A program made the position numbers and the translations under genes. The notes beneath the pieces were generated by a model, which saw only the letters and a program-made list of their open reading frames with translations, was not told the DNA's origin and did no database searches. Positions 1 through 5,487 of a stretch of DNA of 7,599 nucleotides are shown here, one piece after another. Source of the DNA: Bacillota bacterium. Lineage in GTDB: Bacteria; Bacillota; Clostridia; Christensenellales; CAG-138. The stretch covers positions 1-7,599 of the forward strand of contig JAEWYV010000029.1 of assembly GCA_023458615.1 (NCBI GenBank), in the 5' to 3' direction. Each line of letters begins with the position of its first letter. Position 1 is the stretch's first letter.

Positions 1-381
1 TTCTCGCTCACGGAGCTCAACCGCGTGCTGGATACCCTGCCACTGGACATCACATTCGTCGGCAAGGACGACACCGTGCGTTACTTCTCGCAGGGGAGCG
101 AGCGTGTATTCCCCCGCACAAAGGCCATCATCGGGCGCAAGGTTGCCAATTGCCATCCCCCGGCCAGCGTGCATATTGTGGAAGGCATCATTGAGGACTT
201 TAAGAGCGGGAAAAAAGATCACGAGGATTTCTGGATTCGCATGGGCGAAAAGTTTGTCTATATTCGCTATTTCGCGGTGCGGGACGAGGCAGGGGACTAC
301 CTCGGCGTGCTTGAGGTAACGCAGGACATCGCCCCGATTCAGGCGATCACGGGCGAAAAAAGGCTGGTGTCGCAGGCATGA
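1..381 (+). CDS. C-terminal PAS-type domain of a DUF438/hemerythrin-like protein (5' truncated)
   Basis: The reading frame is open from base 1 to the TGA at 379-381, so only the last 126 residues are visible and the true start lies upstream. The GTG at 25 is an internal valine codon, not a start. The residues match the PAS-like domain that ends DUF438 proteins in Firmicutes: LPLDITFVGKDDTVRYFSQG, then FPRTKAIIGRKV, then NCHPPASVHIVE, then FVYIRYFAVRD and LGVLEVTQDI. In that family an N-terminal DUF438 domain and often a hemerythrin-like iron-binding domain come first, which would be outside the window. Such proteins are thought to be cytoplasmic redox or oxygen sensors, but the ligand is usually unknown. 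The cupin gene starts 71 bases downstream on the same strand, so the two are probably co-transcribed. The family call for the visible domain is firm. The presence of the upstream domains is inferred from the family. Confidence 0.85.
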   Translation, partial: FSLTELNRVLDTLPLDITFVGKDDTVRYFSQGSERVFPRTKAIIGRKVANCHPPASVHIVEGIIEDFKSGKKDHEDFWIRMGEKFVYIRYFAVRDEAGDYLGVLEVTQDIAPIQAITGEKRLVSQA

Positions 382-452
382 AAAGCACGGATAGACTCAC
401 TAAAATCACGATTCATAGAACCAAGCCGACAACCCCAAAGGAGGGTATTACA

Positions 453-794
453 ATGGCAAACAAAATACTGAAGAATATCGATATGGCGACCCCGCTCGCG
501 CTGGATGCGCTCGTCGTCTATCAGCCTGGGCAGATCGTCAGCCGCACCCTCGCGCAGAACAAGGCAGTCAGCCTCACGCTGTTTGCCTTCGATACGGGCG
601 AGGAAATCAGCTCGCATGAGTCCAAGGGCGACGCAATGGTGCAAATCTTTGACGGCAAAGCGAAGATCACCATCGGCGGCACGGATCACATCCTCTCTGC
701 CGGGCAAACCGTCGTGATGCCCGCGGGCATTCCGCACGCGCTGATGGCGGTAGAGCCGTTTAAAATGCTGCTCACCGTCGTATTCCCAAGCTAG
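453..794 (+). CDS. small single-domain cupin protein
   Basis: This encodes 113 residues. The ATG at 453 is chosen because AAAGGAGGG (437-445) lies 7 bases upstream. An in-frame ATG at 378 overlaps the previous stop codon but has no such site and would add 25 residues unlike a cupin. Cupin motif 1 is visible around residues 49-76 (GEEISSHESKGDAMVQIFDG) and motif 2 around 84-97 (AGQTVVMPAGIPHA), giving a small beta-barrel. The metal site looks incomplete: His55 and His95 are present, but the second motif-1 histidine is Ser57 and the usual Glu is not obvious. It may therefore bind a small molecule rather than act as a metal enzyme. Similar stand-alone cupins are common in Clostridia and have no established reaction. 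It follows the PAS-protein gene with no terminator between, and is closed downstream by the hairpin at 828-861. Confidence 0.88.
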   Translation: MANKILKNIDMATPLALDALVVYQPGQIVSRTLAQNKAVSLTLFAFDTGEEISSHESKGDAMVQIFDGKAKITIGGTDHILSAGQTVVMPAGIPHALMAVEPFKMLLTVVFPS

Positions 795-827
795 GCGTCC
801 GATCTGACCAGAATATAGACCAAAACA

Positions 828-861
828 TCAAAACCGCGCCCCGACACAGGCGCGGTTTTGA
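828..861. terminator. bidirectional intrinsic terminator between convergent genes
   Basis: A perfect 13-bp inverted repeat (828-840 with 849-861) has a GC-rich inner part (CCGCGCC/GGCGCGG), an 8-base loop and flanking A4/T4 tracts within the stem. On either strand it reads as a GC stem followed by U residues. It sits 34 bases after the cupin stop and about 90 bases beyond the 3' end of the minus-strand GGDEF gene, as expected for a shared terminator between convergent genes. The U tract is short, so efficiency is uncertain. Confidence 0.8.
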
Positions 862-950
862 CGCATTTGAATGCTGTTCATAAGGAGGAGTGCGGGGGTG
901 AACAGGCGCGCCTGTGCCCGCAGGCACGCCCATCCACGAGGAGAGACGCT

Positions 951-1832
951 TTAAAAAACCTTGTTTCTGCCGGCCCGTTTGGCCTGATAAAGCTTTTCAT
1001 CCGCTCGATGCAGCAGCATCAGCGCGGAGAGCTGAAAATCACTTTGATCTACGGTATGCACGCCAAAGCTGCAAGTCAGCTTGATGGAGCCGTTTTCGAG
1101 CGGAAAGCGCTCGTTCATTACAGCAAGACGAATGCGATTTGCGATGCGAGCTGCCGCCGTGTTATCCACCCCCGGCAGGCAAATGATGAATTTATCCCCG
1201 CCATAGCGTGCGACCCAACTATCTGCGCGCCGAACACTCTTTTTTAATAGTTCGGCAACGTGTTGCAGCACGAGGTCACCCGTAATATGACCGTAACGAT
1301 CATTGACTTCCTTAAATGAATCAACGTCCGCAAAAATCAGCGAAAGCGGCTGCCCGCGCTCGCAGGCGGCGCTGACCACCCCGGGGAGATACTCATCGAT
1401 ATAGCGGCGGTTGAAGAGTCCGGTAATTGTGTCCTTATAAATCATACTGCCGATGGTGCTGGAGAGGTATTCCTGCCCGTCAAACGACTGCGCAGGTGCT
1501 CCGGTGACGGCGGAAATGATGCGCCGATAGGGCTGAATCATCTCCAGCGTACAGCTCTCTCCGCCGATCAGGATAGGCGCGCCGGTGATCTCATATGCCG
1601 CCTGATTTCGTCCGAAAAAGAGCTTCCGCTCACCTTCCTTCAGCGATGCATCGCGGCGATTGGGTCGCTCCGCAGAAACGCCAACGGCAGGTATAAACTC
1701 TTCGCCCATATCTGGCAGGGAGGAATACAACACCGCAGCGTCCTTGTTATCAATTACACGAACGCCAAAGCAAAATTCCTTCAGAAACGAAGCTTTCGAA
1801 ATCGCATCTTCTAGAGAATCAAATTTCAGCAT
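951..1832 (-). CDS. GGDEF-domain protein with PAS-like N-terminus and altered GGDKF signature
   Basis: From the preferred start this encodes 293 residues. The ATG at 1832 is chosen because a purine-rich site (AAGGAAGGGGGGAG, 1850-1837) precedes it. An upstream in-frame ATG at 1910 has no such site and falls in a possible -10 element. Residues 1-125 look like a PAS-like sensory domain, including a typical last strand (APILIGGESCTLEMIQPYRR). The GGDEF domain runs from about 133 to 293: DTITGLFNRRY (134-144), FADVDSFKEVNDRYGHITGD (167-186), an RxxD inhibitory-site-like RRAD (201-204), the signature at 211-215, and a closing ADEKLYQAKRAGRNKVF. Diguanylate cyclases condense two GTP molecules to cyclic di-GMP. 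Here the signature reads GGDKF instead of GGDEF. Lysine replaces the fourth-position glutamate, so catalysis may be weak or lost and the domain might instead bind GTP. There are no membrane segments, so it is probably cytoplasmic. Confidence 0.92.
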   Translation of the reverse strand: MLKFDSLEDAISKASFLKEFCFGVRVIDNKDAAVLYSSLPDMGEEFIPAVGVSAERPNRRDASLKEGERKLFFGRNQAAYEITGAPILIGGESCTLEMIQPYRRIISAVTGAPAQSFDGQEYLSSTIGSMIYKDTITGLFNRRYIDEYLPGVVSAACERGQPLSLIFADVDSFKEVNDRYGHITGDLVLQHVAELLKKSVRRADSWVARYGGDKFIICLPGVDNTAAARIANRIRLAVMNERFPLENGSIKLTCSFGVHTVDQSDFQLSALMLLHRADEKLYQAKRAGRNKVF

Positions 1833-1905
1833 GATGCTCCCCCCTTCCTTCACGGGTGCAATTCGTCGATCAGATATTTTGACAGAATGTCTTTTCGATG
1901 GACAC

Positions 1906-1936
1906 ATCATACGGCAAGCAAAAGAGTGATATACAA
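1906..1936 (-). promoter_or_regulatory. possible promoter of the GGDEF gene
   Basis: On the minus strand a TATGAT hexamer (1911-1906) lies 19 bases downstream of TTGTAT (1936-1931). The -10 is good, but the -35 is weak and the spacing is long. If used, transcription would begin near 1899, downstream of the ATG at 1910, which would agree with translation from 1832. Confidence 0.25.
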
Positions 1937-2017
1937 GTCATGTAATAAACGCTCTTTTTAATGATTCGAAATTTCATGTTTTGTTCGGTGCATATCCGAT
2001 GAAATCGATGGAACCCA

Positions 2018-2150
2018 TTTTAAGTTGTCGCGTTTGCATGTATAATAGCAAATAGTATTTCTTCTTCTTACGCGCGAAAAGTGTCCTAAATGGCTCTGGT
2101 TCTCCGGTCACGAATCGATTCTTGACATGAAAACCACGTTTTATGACATG
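2018..2150 (+). promoter_or_regulatory. non-coding upstream region of the LytTR operon with promoter-like elements and direct repeats
   Basis: The 1911-2272 stretch holds no convincing gene. It contains a perfect TATAAT (2041-2046) with only a poor -35 (TTTTAA, 2018-2023, 17-base spacer). Further down is a perfect TTGACA (2122-2127) with no good -10 at the right distance. The palindrome GAATCGATTC (2112-2121) abuts the latter. TGACATG occurs twice, at 2123-2129 and 2144-2150, exactly 21 bases apart on the same face of the helix. That is the spacing expected for LytTR-type regulator sites, although the repeat lacks the usual GTT core. The exact promoter is unresolved. Confidence 0.35.
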
Positions 2151-2221
2151 CAGCATCAGAAAGGTTAGTCATGCGCTATTATGCAAATGAAGGCAATTGC
2201 TCACAACGGCGGAAACAGCAT

Positions 2222-2266
2222 CGCCACACCCGCGCGACAACTTCGCGCTTTCGAATTGAGGTGTGG
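2222..2266 (+). promoter_or_regulatory. nested hairpin overlapping the ribosome binding site of the LytTR gene
   Basis: CCACACC (2224-2230) is complementary to GGTGTGG (2260-2266). Inside this loop GCGCGA (2232-2237) pairs with TCGCGC (2243-2248) around a 5-base loop. The right outer arm includes most of the Shine-Dalgarno sequence GAGGTG (2258-2263), which lies 9 bases before the ATG at 2273. If the RNA folds this way, the site is partly hidden, which would limit translation of the regulator. Complementarity is seen directly. Function is inferred. Confidence 0.4.
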
Positions 2267-2272
2267 TAAGCG

Positions 2273-2980
2273 ATGAATATCTTCATCTGTGACGACAGTT
2301 CGGAACATTCGTCCCTTTGCCGGAAAACGCTGCTCAAGCTTTCAGAGCGGCACGGCATTCATGTGAAGATCAAGACGTTTCCCTCGGGGGAGGCCCTGCT
2401 GTTTGAGGCGGAGGACGTTTTTTCGTCCGTAGACCTTATCTATCTGGATATTCGCATGCCCGGGCCGGATGGATTGGAGACCGCCAAGCGCCTCAGGAAG
2501 CTAGGCTATGCCGGGGACATCGTGTTTTTCACGGTTTCTGCGGACTACGCCATCGCAGGATACGACGTCAATGCGCTGCATTATGTTCTGAAGGAAAAGA
2601 CCCCCGCCGATAAGTTTGAGGAAATCTTCCTCCGCGCGGTAGAGCGGGCGCAAAAGCGCGAGAGCGAGGTCCTGGTGCTCACCTGCGCGGGCGAGAGCCG
2701 CTGTGTACCGGTGGATTCCATCCGCTATTTTGAGATTCAGCAGCGCATCGTCACGGTTTACTATGACAAAGAGCGCTTTGAGTTTTACTCCACCATGATG
2801 CGCATGGAGGAACAGCTGTTTAACAAGGGGTTTATCCGCACGCATAAATCCTTCCTGGTCAACAAGCAATACATCCGCTCCATCGACAGCAGTCGTGTGC
2901 TACTGGACACCGGAGAGGAACTCCCCATCGGCAAGCGATATTATGCCGATAGCCTGAAGAATATCGGCGCGGTGGGCTAA
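2273..2980 (+). CDS. LytTR-family response regulator (AgrA/ComE-like)
   Basis: This encodes 235 residues and is a typical length for the family. Residues 1-122 form a receiver domain: the acidic pair Asp7-Asp8 in MNIFICDDSS, the likely phosphoacceptor Asp59 in LIYLDIRMPGPDG, Thr87 in DIVFFTVSADYA, and Lys107 in HYVLKEKT. Residues from about 132 to 235 form a LytTR DNA-binding domain, shown by IRYFEIQQRIVTVYY, FYSTMMRMEEQL, GFIRTHKSFLVN and LPIGKRYY. It should be a cytoplasmic transcription factor activated by phosphorylation. LytTR proteins usually bind paired 9-bp direct repeats about 21-22 bp apart. GAGGTG (2258-2263) supports the ATG at 2273. No sensor kinase is adjacent within the window. 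The next gene begins 46 bases downstream on the same strand, so it is probably its first target and operon partner. Confidence 0.93.
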   Translation: MNIFICDDSSEHSSLCRKTLLKLSERHGIHVKIKTFPSGEALLFEAEDVFSSVDLIYLDIRMPGPDGLETAKRLRKLGYAGDIVFFTVSADYAIAGYDVNALHYVLKEKTPADKFEEIFLRAVERAQKRESEVLVLTCAGESRCVPVDSIRYFEIQQRIVTVYYDKERFEFYSTMMRMEEQLFNKGFIRTHKSFLVNKQYIRSIDSSRVLLDTGEELPIGKRYYADSLKNIGAVG

Positions 2981-3026
2981 GTCCCGCAGCAACCGAAGCA
3001 CACTACGAACACGCGAGGAACGCGAT

Positions 3027-4265
3027 ATGAAACGGTTGAAACCGATCCGAATAGGTGCCATGCTGCTGGTCATACTAGTGGCGTGCCTGTTCGCGCCTTC
3101 TGTTGCGCTCGCCGCTTCCGGACTCTCCAACGACAACCATACGGATACGGATGACTATTGCCTCCGCGCACATGATGTGACCGTTCAGCTCAGCGAGTTT
3201 AGCACAAAAAGTCGTTCCCAGCTGGAGAGCGATGTCATCACCGCTGCCTCTTTTGAGTTTTATTACCGTAGCAATTGGGATAGCGTTACCTCCGGCTATT
3301 CTGTCGATTTTTCGAGCCTAACCGCGGCGACAAGTTCCTCCGGCTATCTGGTTACTGTAACCCTGCCCGCCATCGCGATGTCCACCCCGTCTCAAGTCTC
3401 ATTCCGGGTATTTGTTACGGACTCTTCGCATAGCGTCTCCTACTTTTTTGTCAGCAACACCCCCGACATGAGCCTTCCGCCCGACGTACTCGCCCAGCAA
3501 CCTGCCGCCACAAGCGCAGCCGAAGGCGACGAGATTACGCCGGGCGCTTCCTTCCACACGGTTCGAGACGGCGCGGGCGTTTGGTCCTTTGTCGGTTGGT
3601 CGCCTGCCAGCCAAACGGTCGGCACCACCGATCTTTCCTTCTATGGCGGCTGGGTTTGGAGCGCGCTTCCGGTCTATTCGGTCACCTATCGATTCACCAG
3701 CGCCACGAGCGGAAAATCACTCCCCTCGGGCGTGATGGCCTGTCTGCCGGCGGACAGCACCGGTGTTAACGGGGATGTCTTCACCGTGCAACACTCCTAT
3801 CATTCGGTTCGGGCTGCGGGCGGCTACTGGCGGTTCTCCGGTTGGAACGCAACCAGCCAAACCATCCACGATTCCGACATTGTCTTCACGGGCAGCTGGC
3901 ACTGGCGCGCCGATAGCACCGCAGGATCCAGCACACCGGAGCCCACGGCAAGCATAACGCCAGCGGCTGATACCCCGCAACCAACCGCAACACCAACCCT
4001 CATGCCAGCAACGCCCGTCCCCACCATGCCCGAGATTCTGGTTCTGGAGCAGACCGACGAAAATCTTCCGCCGCAGGCGAATGCCGCCAGCGGCAGCGCA
4101 GACACAAACGGCGGCACCGGCGCTGGCCTCGTTGCGGCACAGGCAGCCATTGCCGCTACGCTTGGCGGGCTTGTTGCAACGCAGTCCGTCGCAATGGTCG
4201 GGGATATTAAGGTACTCAACTGGTATAAACGGAAGAAAGCCACGGCGCGGAGGGCAAAGCTATGA
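3027..4265 (+). CDS. secreted, membrane-anchored protein with two SHIRT-type repeats
   Basis: This encodes 412 residues. GAGGA (3015-3019) lies 7 bases before the ATG. A Sec signal peptide occupies 1-30, with a basic start, a hydrophobic core and probable cleavage after VALA. Residues 47-133 are beta-rich and may be an Ig-like domain that I do not recognise. Two tandem repeats follow at about 135-211 and 216-293. Each has (Y/H)SV(S/T)Y-F-S, LP-V, a WxFxGW core, TxxxxD(L/I)xFxGxW, and an aromatic end. This matches the SHIRT domain, a rigid spacer repeat of streptococcal surface adhesins. A Pro/Thr-rich linker (295-335) precedes a hydrophobic segment at about 366-390 and the basic tail KRKKATARRAKL. 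No LPXTG motif is present, so anchoring is probably by the membrane segment. The organisation suggests a cell-surface stalk or adhesin exposed outside the membrane. It lies between the LytTR gene and the small membrane-protein gene, which overlaps its stop codon. Confidence 0.87.
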   Translation: MKRLKPIRIGAMLLVILVACLFAPSVALAASGLSNDNHTDTDDYCLRAHDVTVQLSEFSTKSRSQLESDVITAASFEFYYRSNWDSVTSGYSVDFSSLTAATSSSGYLVTVTLPAIAMSTPSQVSFRVFVTDSSHSVSYFFVSNTPDMSLPPDVLAQQPAATSAAEGDEITPGASFHTVRDGAGVWSFVGWSPASQTVGTTDLSFYGGWVWSALPVYSVTYRFTSATSGKSLPSGVMACLPADSTGVNGDVFTVQHSYHSVRAAGGYWRFSGWNATSQTIHDSDIVFTGSWHWRADSTAGSSTPEPTASITPAADTPQPTATPTLMPATPVPTMPEILVLEQTDENLPPQANAASGSADTNGGTGAGLVAAQAAIAATLGGLVATQSVAMVGDIKVLNWYKRKKATARRAKL

Positions 4266-4462
4266 ACCCCTGGCTCAATGTGCTCATCGGTATCCTCGTC
4301 ATCGCGCTGATCGTACTGATCATCGTCCGGCTGCGTCTCAAACGCAGGCTCGACAGCATAGACGGCATGGTCGGCATCATTCGCAATAGCGCAATCACTG
4401 GAAAGGTGATTGGCGGCGAGTTTACCAAGGTCTACAAACATCAAAAAATCCACAGTATATAA
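4262..4462 (+). CDS. 66-residue single-span membrane protein, translationally coupled to the SHIRT protein
   Basis: The ATG overlaps the previous gene's TGA as ATGA (4262-4265). GGAGGG (4249-4254) lies 7 bases upstream inside the preceding gene. This is strong evidence for a real gene despite its size. Residues 4-22 form one very hydrophobic helix (WLNVLIGILVIALIVLIIV), followed by the basic stretch RLRLKRR. By the positive-inside rule the N-terminus should be outside and the remaining 40 residues cytoplasmic. The tail (LDSIDGMVGIIRNSAITGKV and on to the C-terminus) is glycine- and isoleucine-rich and has no motif I recognise. Coupling suggests it is made in proportion to the SHIRT protein. 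It could be a membrane partner, a folding or export helper, or a signalling subunit. None of these is demonstrated. Confidence 0.82.
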   Translation: MNPWLNVLIGILVIALIVLIIVRLRLKRRLDSIDGMVGIIRNSAITGKVIGGEFTKVYKHQKIHSI

Positions 4463-4491
4463 CCTGGCTTAATTCGGCTAGCGATCAGGGT

Positions 4492-4528
4492 AAAACCGCG
4501 TTATGCACCAAATAGTCTCTGGTTTTTT
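4492..4528 (+). terminator. weak candidate terminator of the LytTR/SHIRT operon
   Basis: AAAACC (4492-4497) can pair with GGTTTT (4521-4526). Alternatively ACCA (4507-4510) pairs with TGGT (4520-4523) just before a run of five T residues (4524-4528). Both stems are short and AT-rich, so this is suggested mainly by its position 30-65 bases after the last gene and by the T run. Confidence 0.3.
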
Positions 4529-4545
4529 AGATATGTATGGCTCTC

Positions 4546-4659
4546 ATGCGCTCGTCTTTCGGCGAGCGTATTGCTTTACCACGCATGGTATTTCTGCAAG
4601 GTTATTGAGAGCCTCAATAAACAGACGCTGTTCTATTCGAGAGATTACCATGTGTGGTA
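4546..4659. repeat. hairpin-rich non-coding element with an inverted pair of TACCA-N4-TGGTA palindromes
   Basis: The gap between the small membrane gene and the DUF523 gene (4463-4765) has no gene that I can support, but it is dense in inverted repeats. A stem at 4546-4556/4561-4571 (CGCTCG/CGAGCG core, two G-U pairs) has a 4-base loop. TACCACGCATGGTA (4577-4590) and TACCATGTGTGGTA (4646-4659) are each partly palindromic, and one is the reverse complement of the other at 13 of 14 positions. Between them lies a perfect 8-bp stem TTATTGAG/CTCAATAA (4602-4609/4613-4620) and a small ACAG/CTGT stem (4621-4624/4628-4631). It could be a structured RNA, a pair of operators, or a relic of a small mobile element. 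Confidence 0.5.
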
Positions 4660-4765
4660 TTCGTTAAGCTGTATTTCTTCAACGCCAAAAATATTTCTCT
4701 AAGTGGGTTTGAAATGTCTGCCTGCTGCGGAAAATCTGATATGATGGTGATGCGAGGTGTTGTTT

Positions 4766-5212
4766 ATGTACGATCCAGCTTTCCCAATATTGGTCAGCGC
4801 GTGTCTGCTCGGCCTCCCCTGCCGCTATGACGGCACAGGCAAGGCGGATGAACGGCTGCTTGCGCTCGCCAAGACGCACCAGCTCATCCCCGTCTGCCCG
4901 GAGCAGCTCGGCGGCCTGCCAACGCCGCGCCCGTCGGCCGAACGGCACGGTTCGCGCGTCCTCACGCGTGACGAGCGCGATTTGACCACTGCTTTCACCA
5001 AAGGCGCGGAGCAGACGCTGTATTTAGCGCAGCTTTACGGCTGCCGAATTGCGATCCTCAAGGCAAACAGTCCCTCCTGCGGAAACGGGCAGGTCTATGA
5101 CGGCACCTTCAGCGGAAGGCTTGTGCCCGGAGACGGGCTGGCGGCGGCGCTGCTCAAACAAAACGGCCTCACCATTCTCAGTGAACAGGATGATTTGATG
5201 TCACTTCTATAG
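4766..5212 (+). CDS. DUF523/TudS-family protein (putative thiouracil desulfidase-like iron-sulfur protein)
   Basis: This encodes 148 residues, the usual size for a stand-alone DUF523 protein. The ATG at 4766 is chosen because GAGGTG (4754-4759) ends 6 bases before it. GTG at 4757 lies inside that site. Family motifs appear in order: LVSACLLGLPCRYDG (9-23), IPVCPEQLGGLPTPRPSAE (41-59), LKANSPSCGNGQVYDGTFSG (98-117), and GDGLAAALLKQNGLTILSE. Cys13, Cys44 and Cys105 sit where TudS-type proteins place the three cysteines that hold a [4Fe-4S] cluster. Cys19 is also conserved in many members. Known TudS enzymes remove sulfur from 2-thiouracil as hydrogen sulfide, a salvage or detoxification role in the cytoplasm. 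Whether this member has the same substrate is unknown. It stands alone: hairpin-rich DNA precedes it, and about 400 non-coding bases separate it from the reductase gene. Confidence 0.9.
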   Translation: MYDPAFPILVSACLLGLPCRYDGTGKADERLLALAKTHQLIPVCPEQLGGLPTPRPSAERHGSRVLTRDERDLTTAFTKGAEQTLYLAQLYGCRIAILKANSPSCGNGQVYDGTFSGRLVPGDGLAAALLKQNGLTILSEQDDLMSLL

Positions 5213-5458
5213 ATATCTTTTGTCGTTGCCCTTACACGTCGAAAGTTGATCCAGCGTTTGGTAATGTAATCCTATTGCTCAATTGCACCTTTCGCTCGGC
5301 TCCTATTTGTAAACATTTTTCGGCGATTTTCCCCTTCACTTTTCCGCTAATTACAAGAATTCTAAAACAGCCCATTTCTGTTGCTATTTTTTGTTTCTCC
5401 CAGCACTTTATTGAAAATTGCAGGGAAAAAACGTACGTGCTCTAGTCACTGTGTAACG
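5213..5458. other. AT-rich intergenic stretch without a recognised gene
   Basis: Between the DUF523 stop and the nrd promoter I see no open reading frame with a ribosome binding site, no tRNA-like structure and no clear terminator. The sequence is richer in A and T than its neighbours. The only structures noted are short palindromes, AGATATCT just after the stop codon and ACGTACGT at 5431-5438, and a weak imperfect stem around 5390-5430. Confidence 0.5.
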
Positions 5459-5487
5459 TTGCGATTGTCTATATCTTGTGCTACTAT
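5459..5487 (+). promoter_or_regulatory. candidate promoter of the ribonucleotide reductase gene
   Basis: TTGCGA (5459-5464) and TACTAT (5482-5487) each match four of six consensus bases and are separated by an ideal 17 bases. The first NrdR-like box fills the spacer, and the second begins 9 bases after the -10, covering the expected start site near 5494. This placement supports the promoter more than the hexamers do. The leader would be about 120 bases long. Confidence 0.45.

Noticed and set aside
339..737. 132-codon minus-strand frame
   Set aside because: It is the antisense of the cupin gene and the end of the PAS gene, both of which have clear homology.
858..1247. 129-codon open frame on the plus strand
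   Set aside because: It lies almost wholly opposite the GGDEF gene, its translation shows no domain, and the minus-strand frame encodes a clear protein family.
1919..1957. CAAAAGAG/CTCTTTT inverted repeat as a terminator or operator
   Set aside because: The stem is short and AT-rich with a 25-base loop, and it lies between divergent genes where no terminator is expected.
1974..2156. 60-codon minus-strand frame between the divergent genes
   Set aside because: It has no convincing ribosome binding site and no recognisable motif, and it overlaps the repeat and promoter-like region of the LytTR operon.
3824..4453. 209-codon minus-strand frame
   Set aside because: It runs opposite the SHIRT gene and the small membrane gene, which have signal peptide, domains, transmembrane helix and ribosome binding sites. 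The antisense translation is compositionally odd and matches no family I know.
4660..4668. TTCGTTAAG as a LytTR binding site
   Set aside because: One 9-mer resembles the LytTR consensus at 8 of 9 positions, but no good partner lies 12-13 bases either side, and it is not upstream of the LytTR operon.
4709..4745. TTGAAA and TATGAT as a promoter of the DUF523 gene
   Set aside because: The spacer is 25 bases, too long for a standard promoter, and the start site would fall almost on the ribosome binding site.
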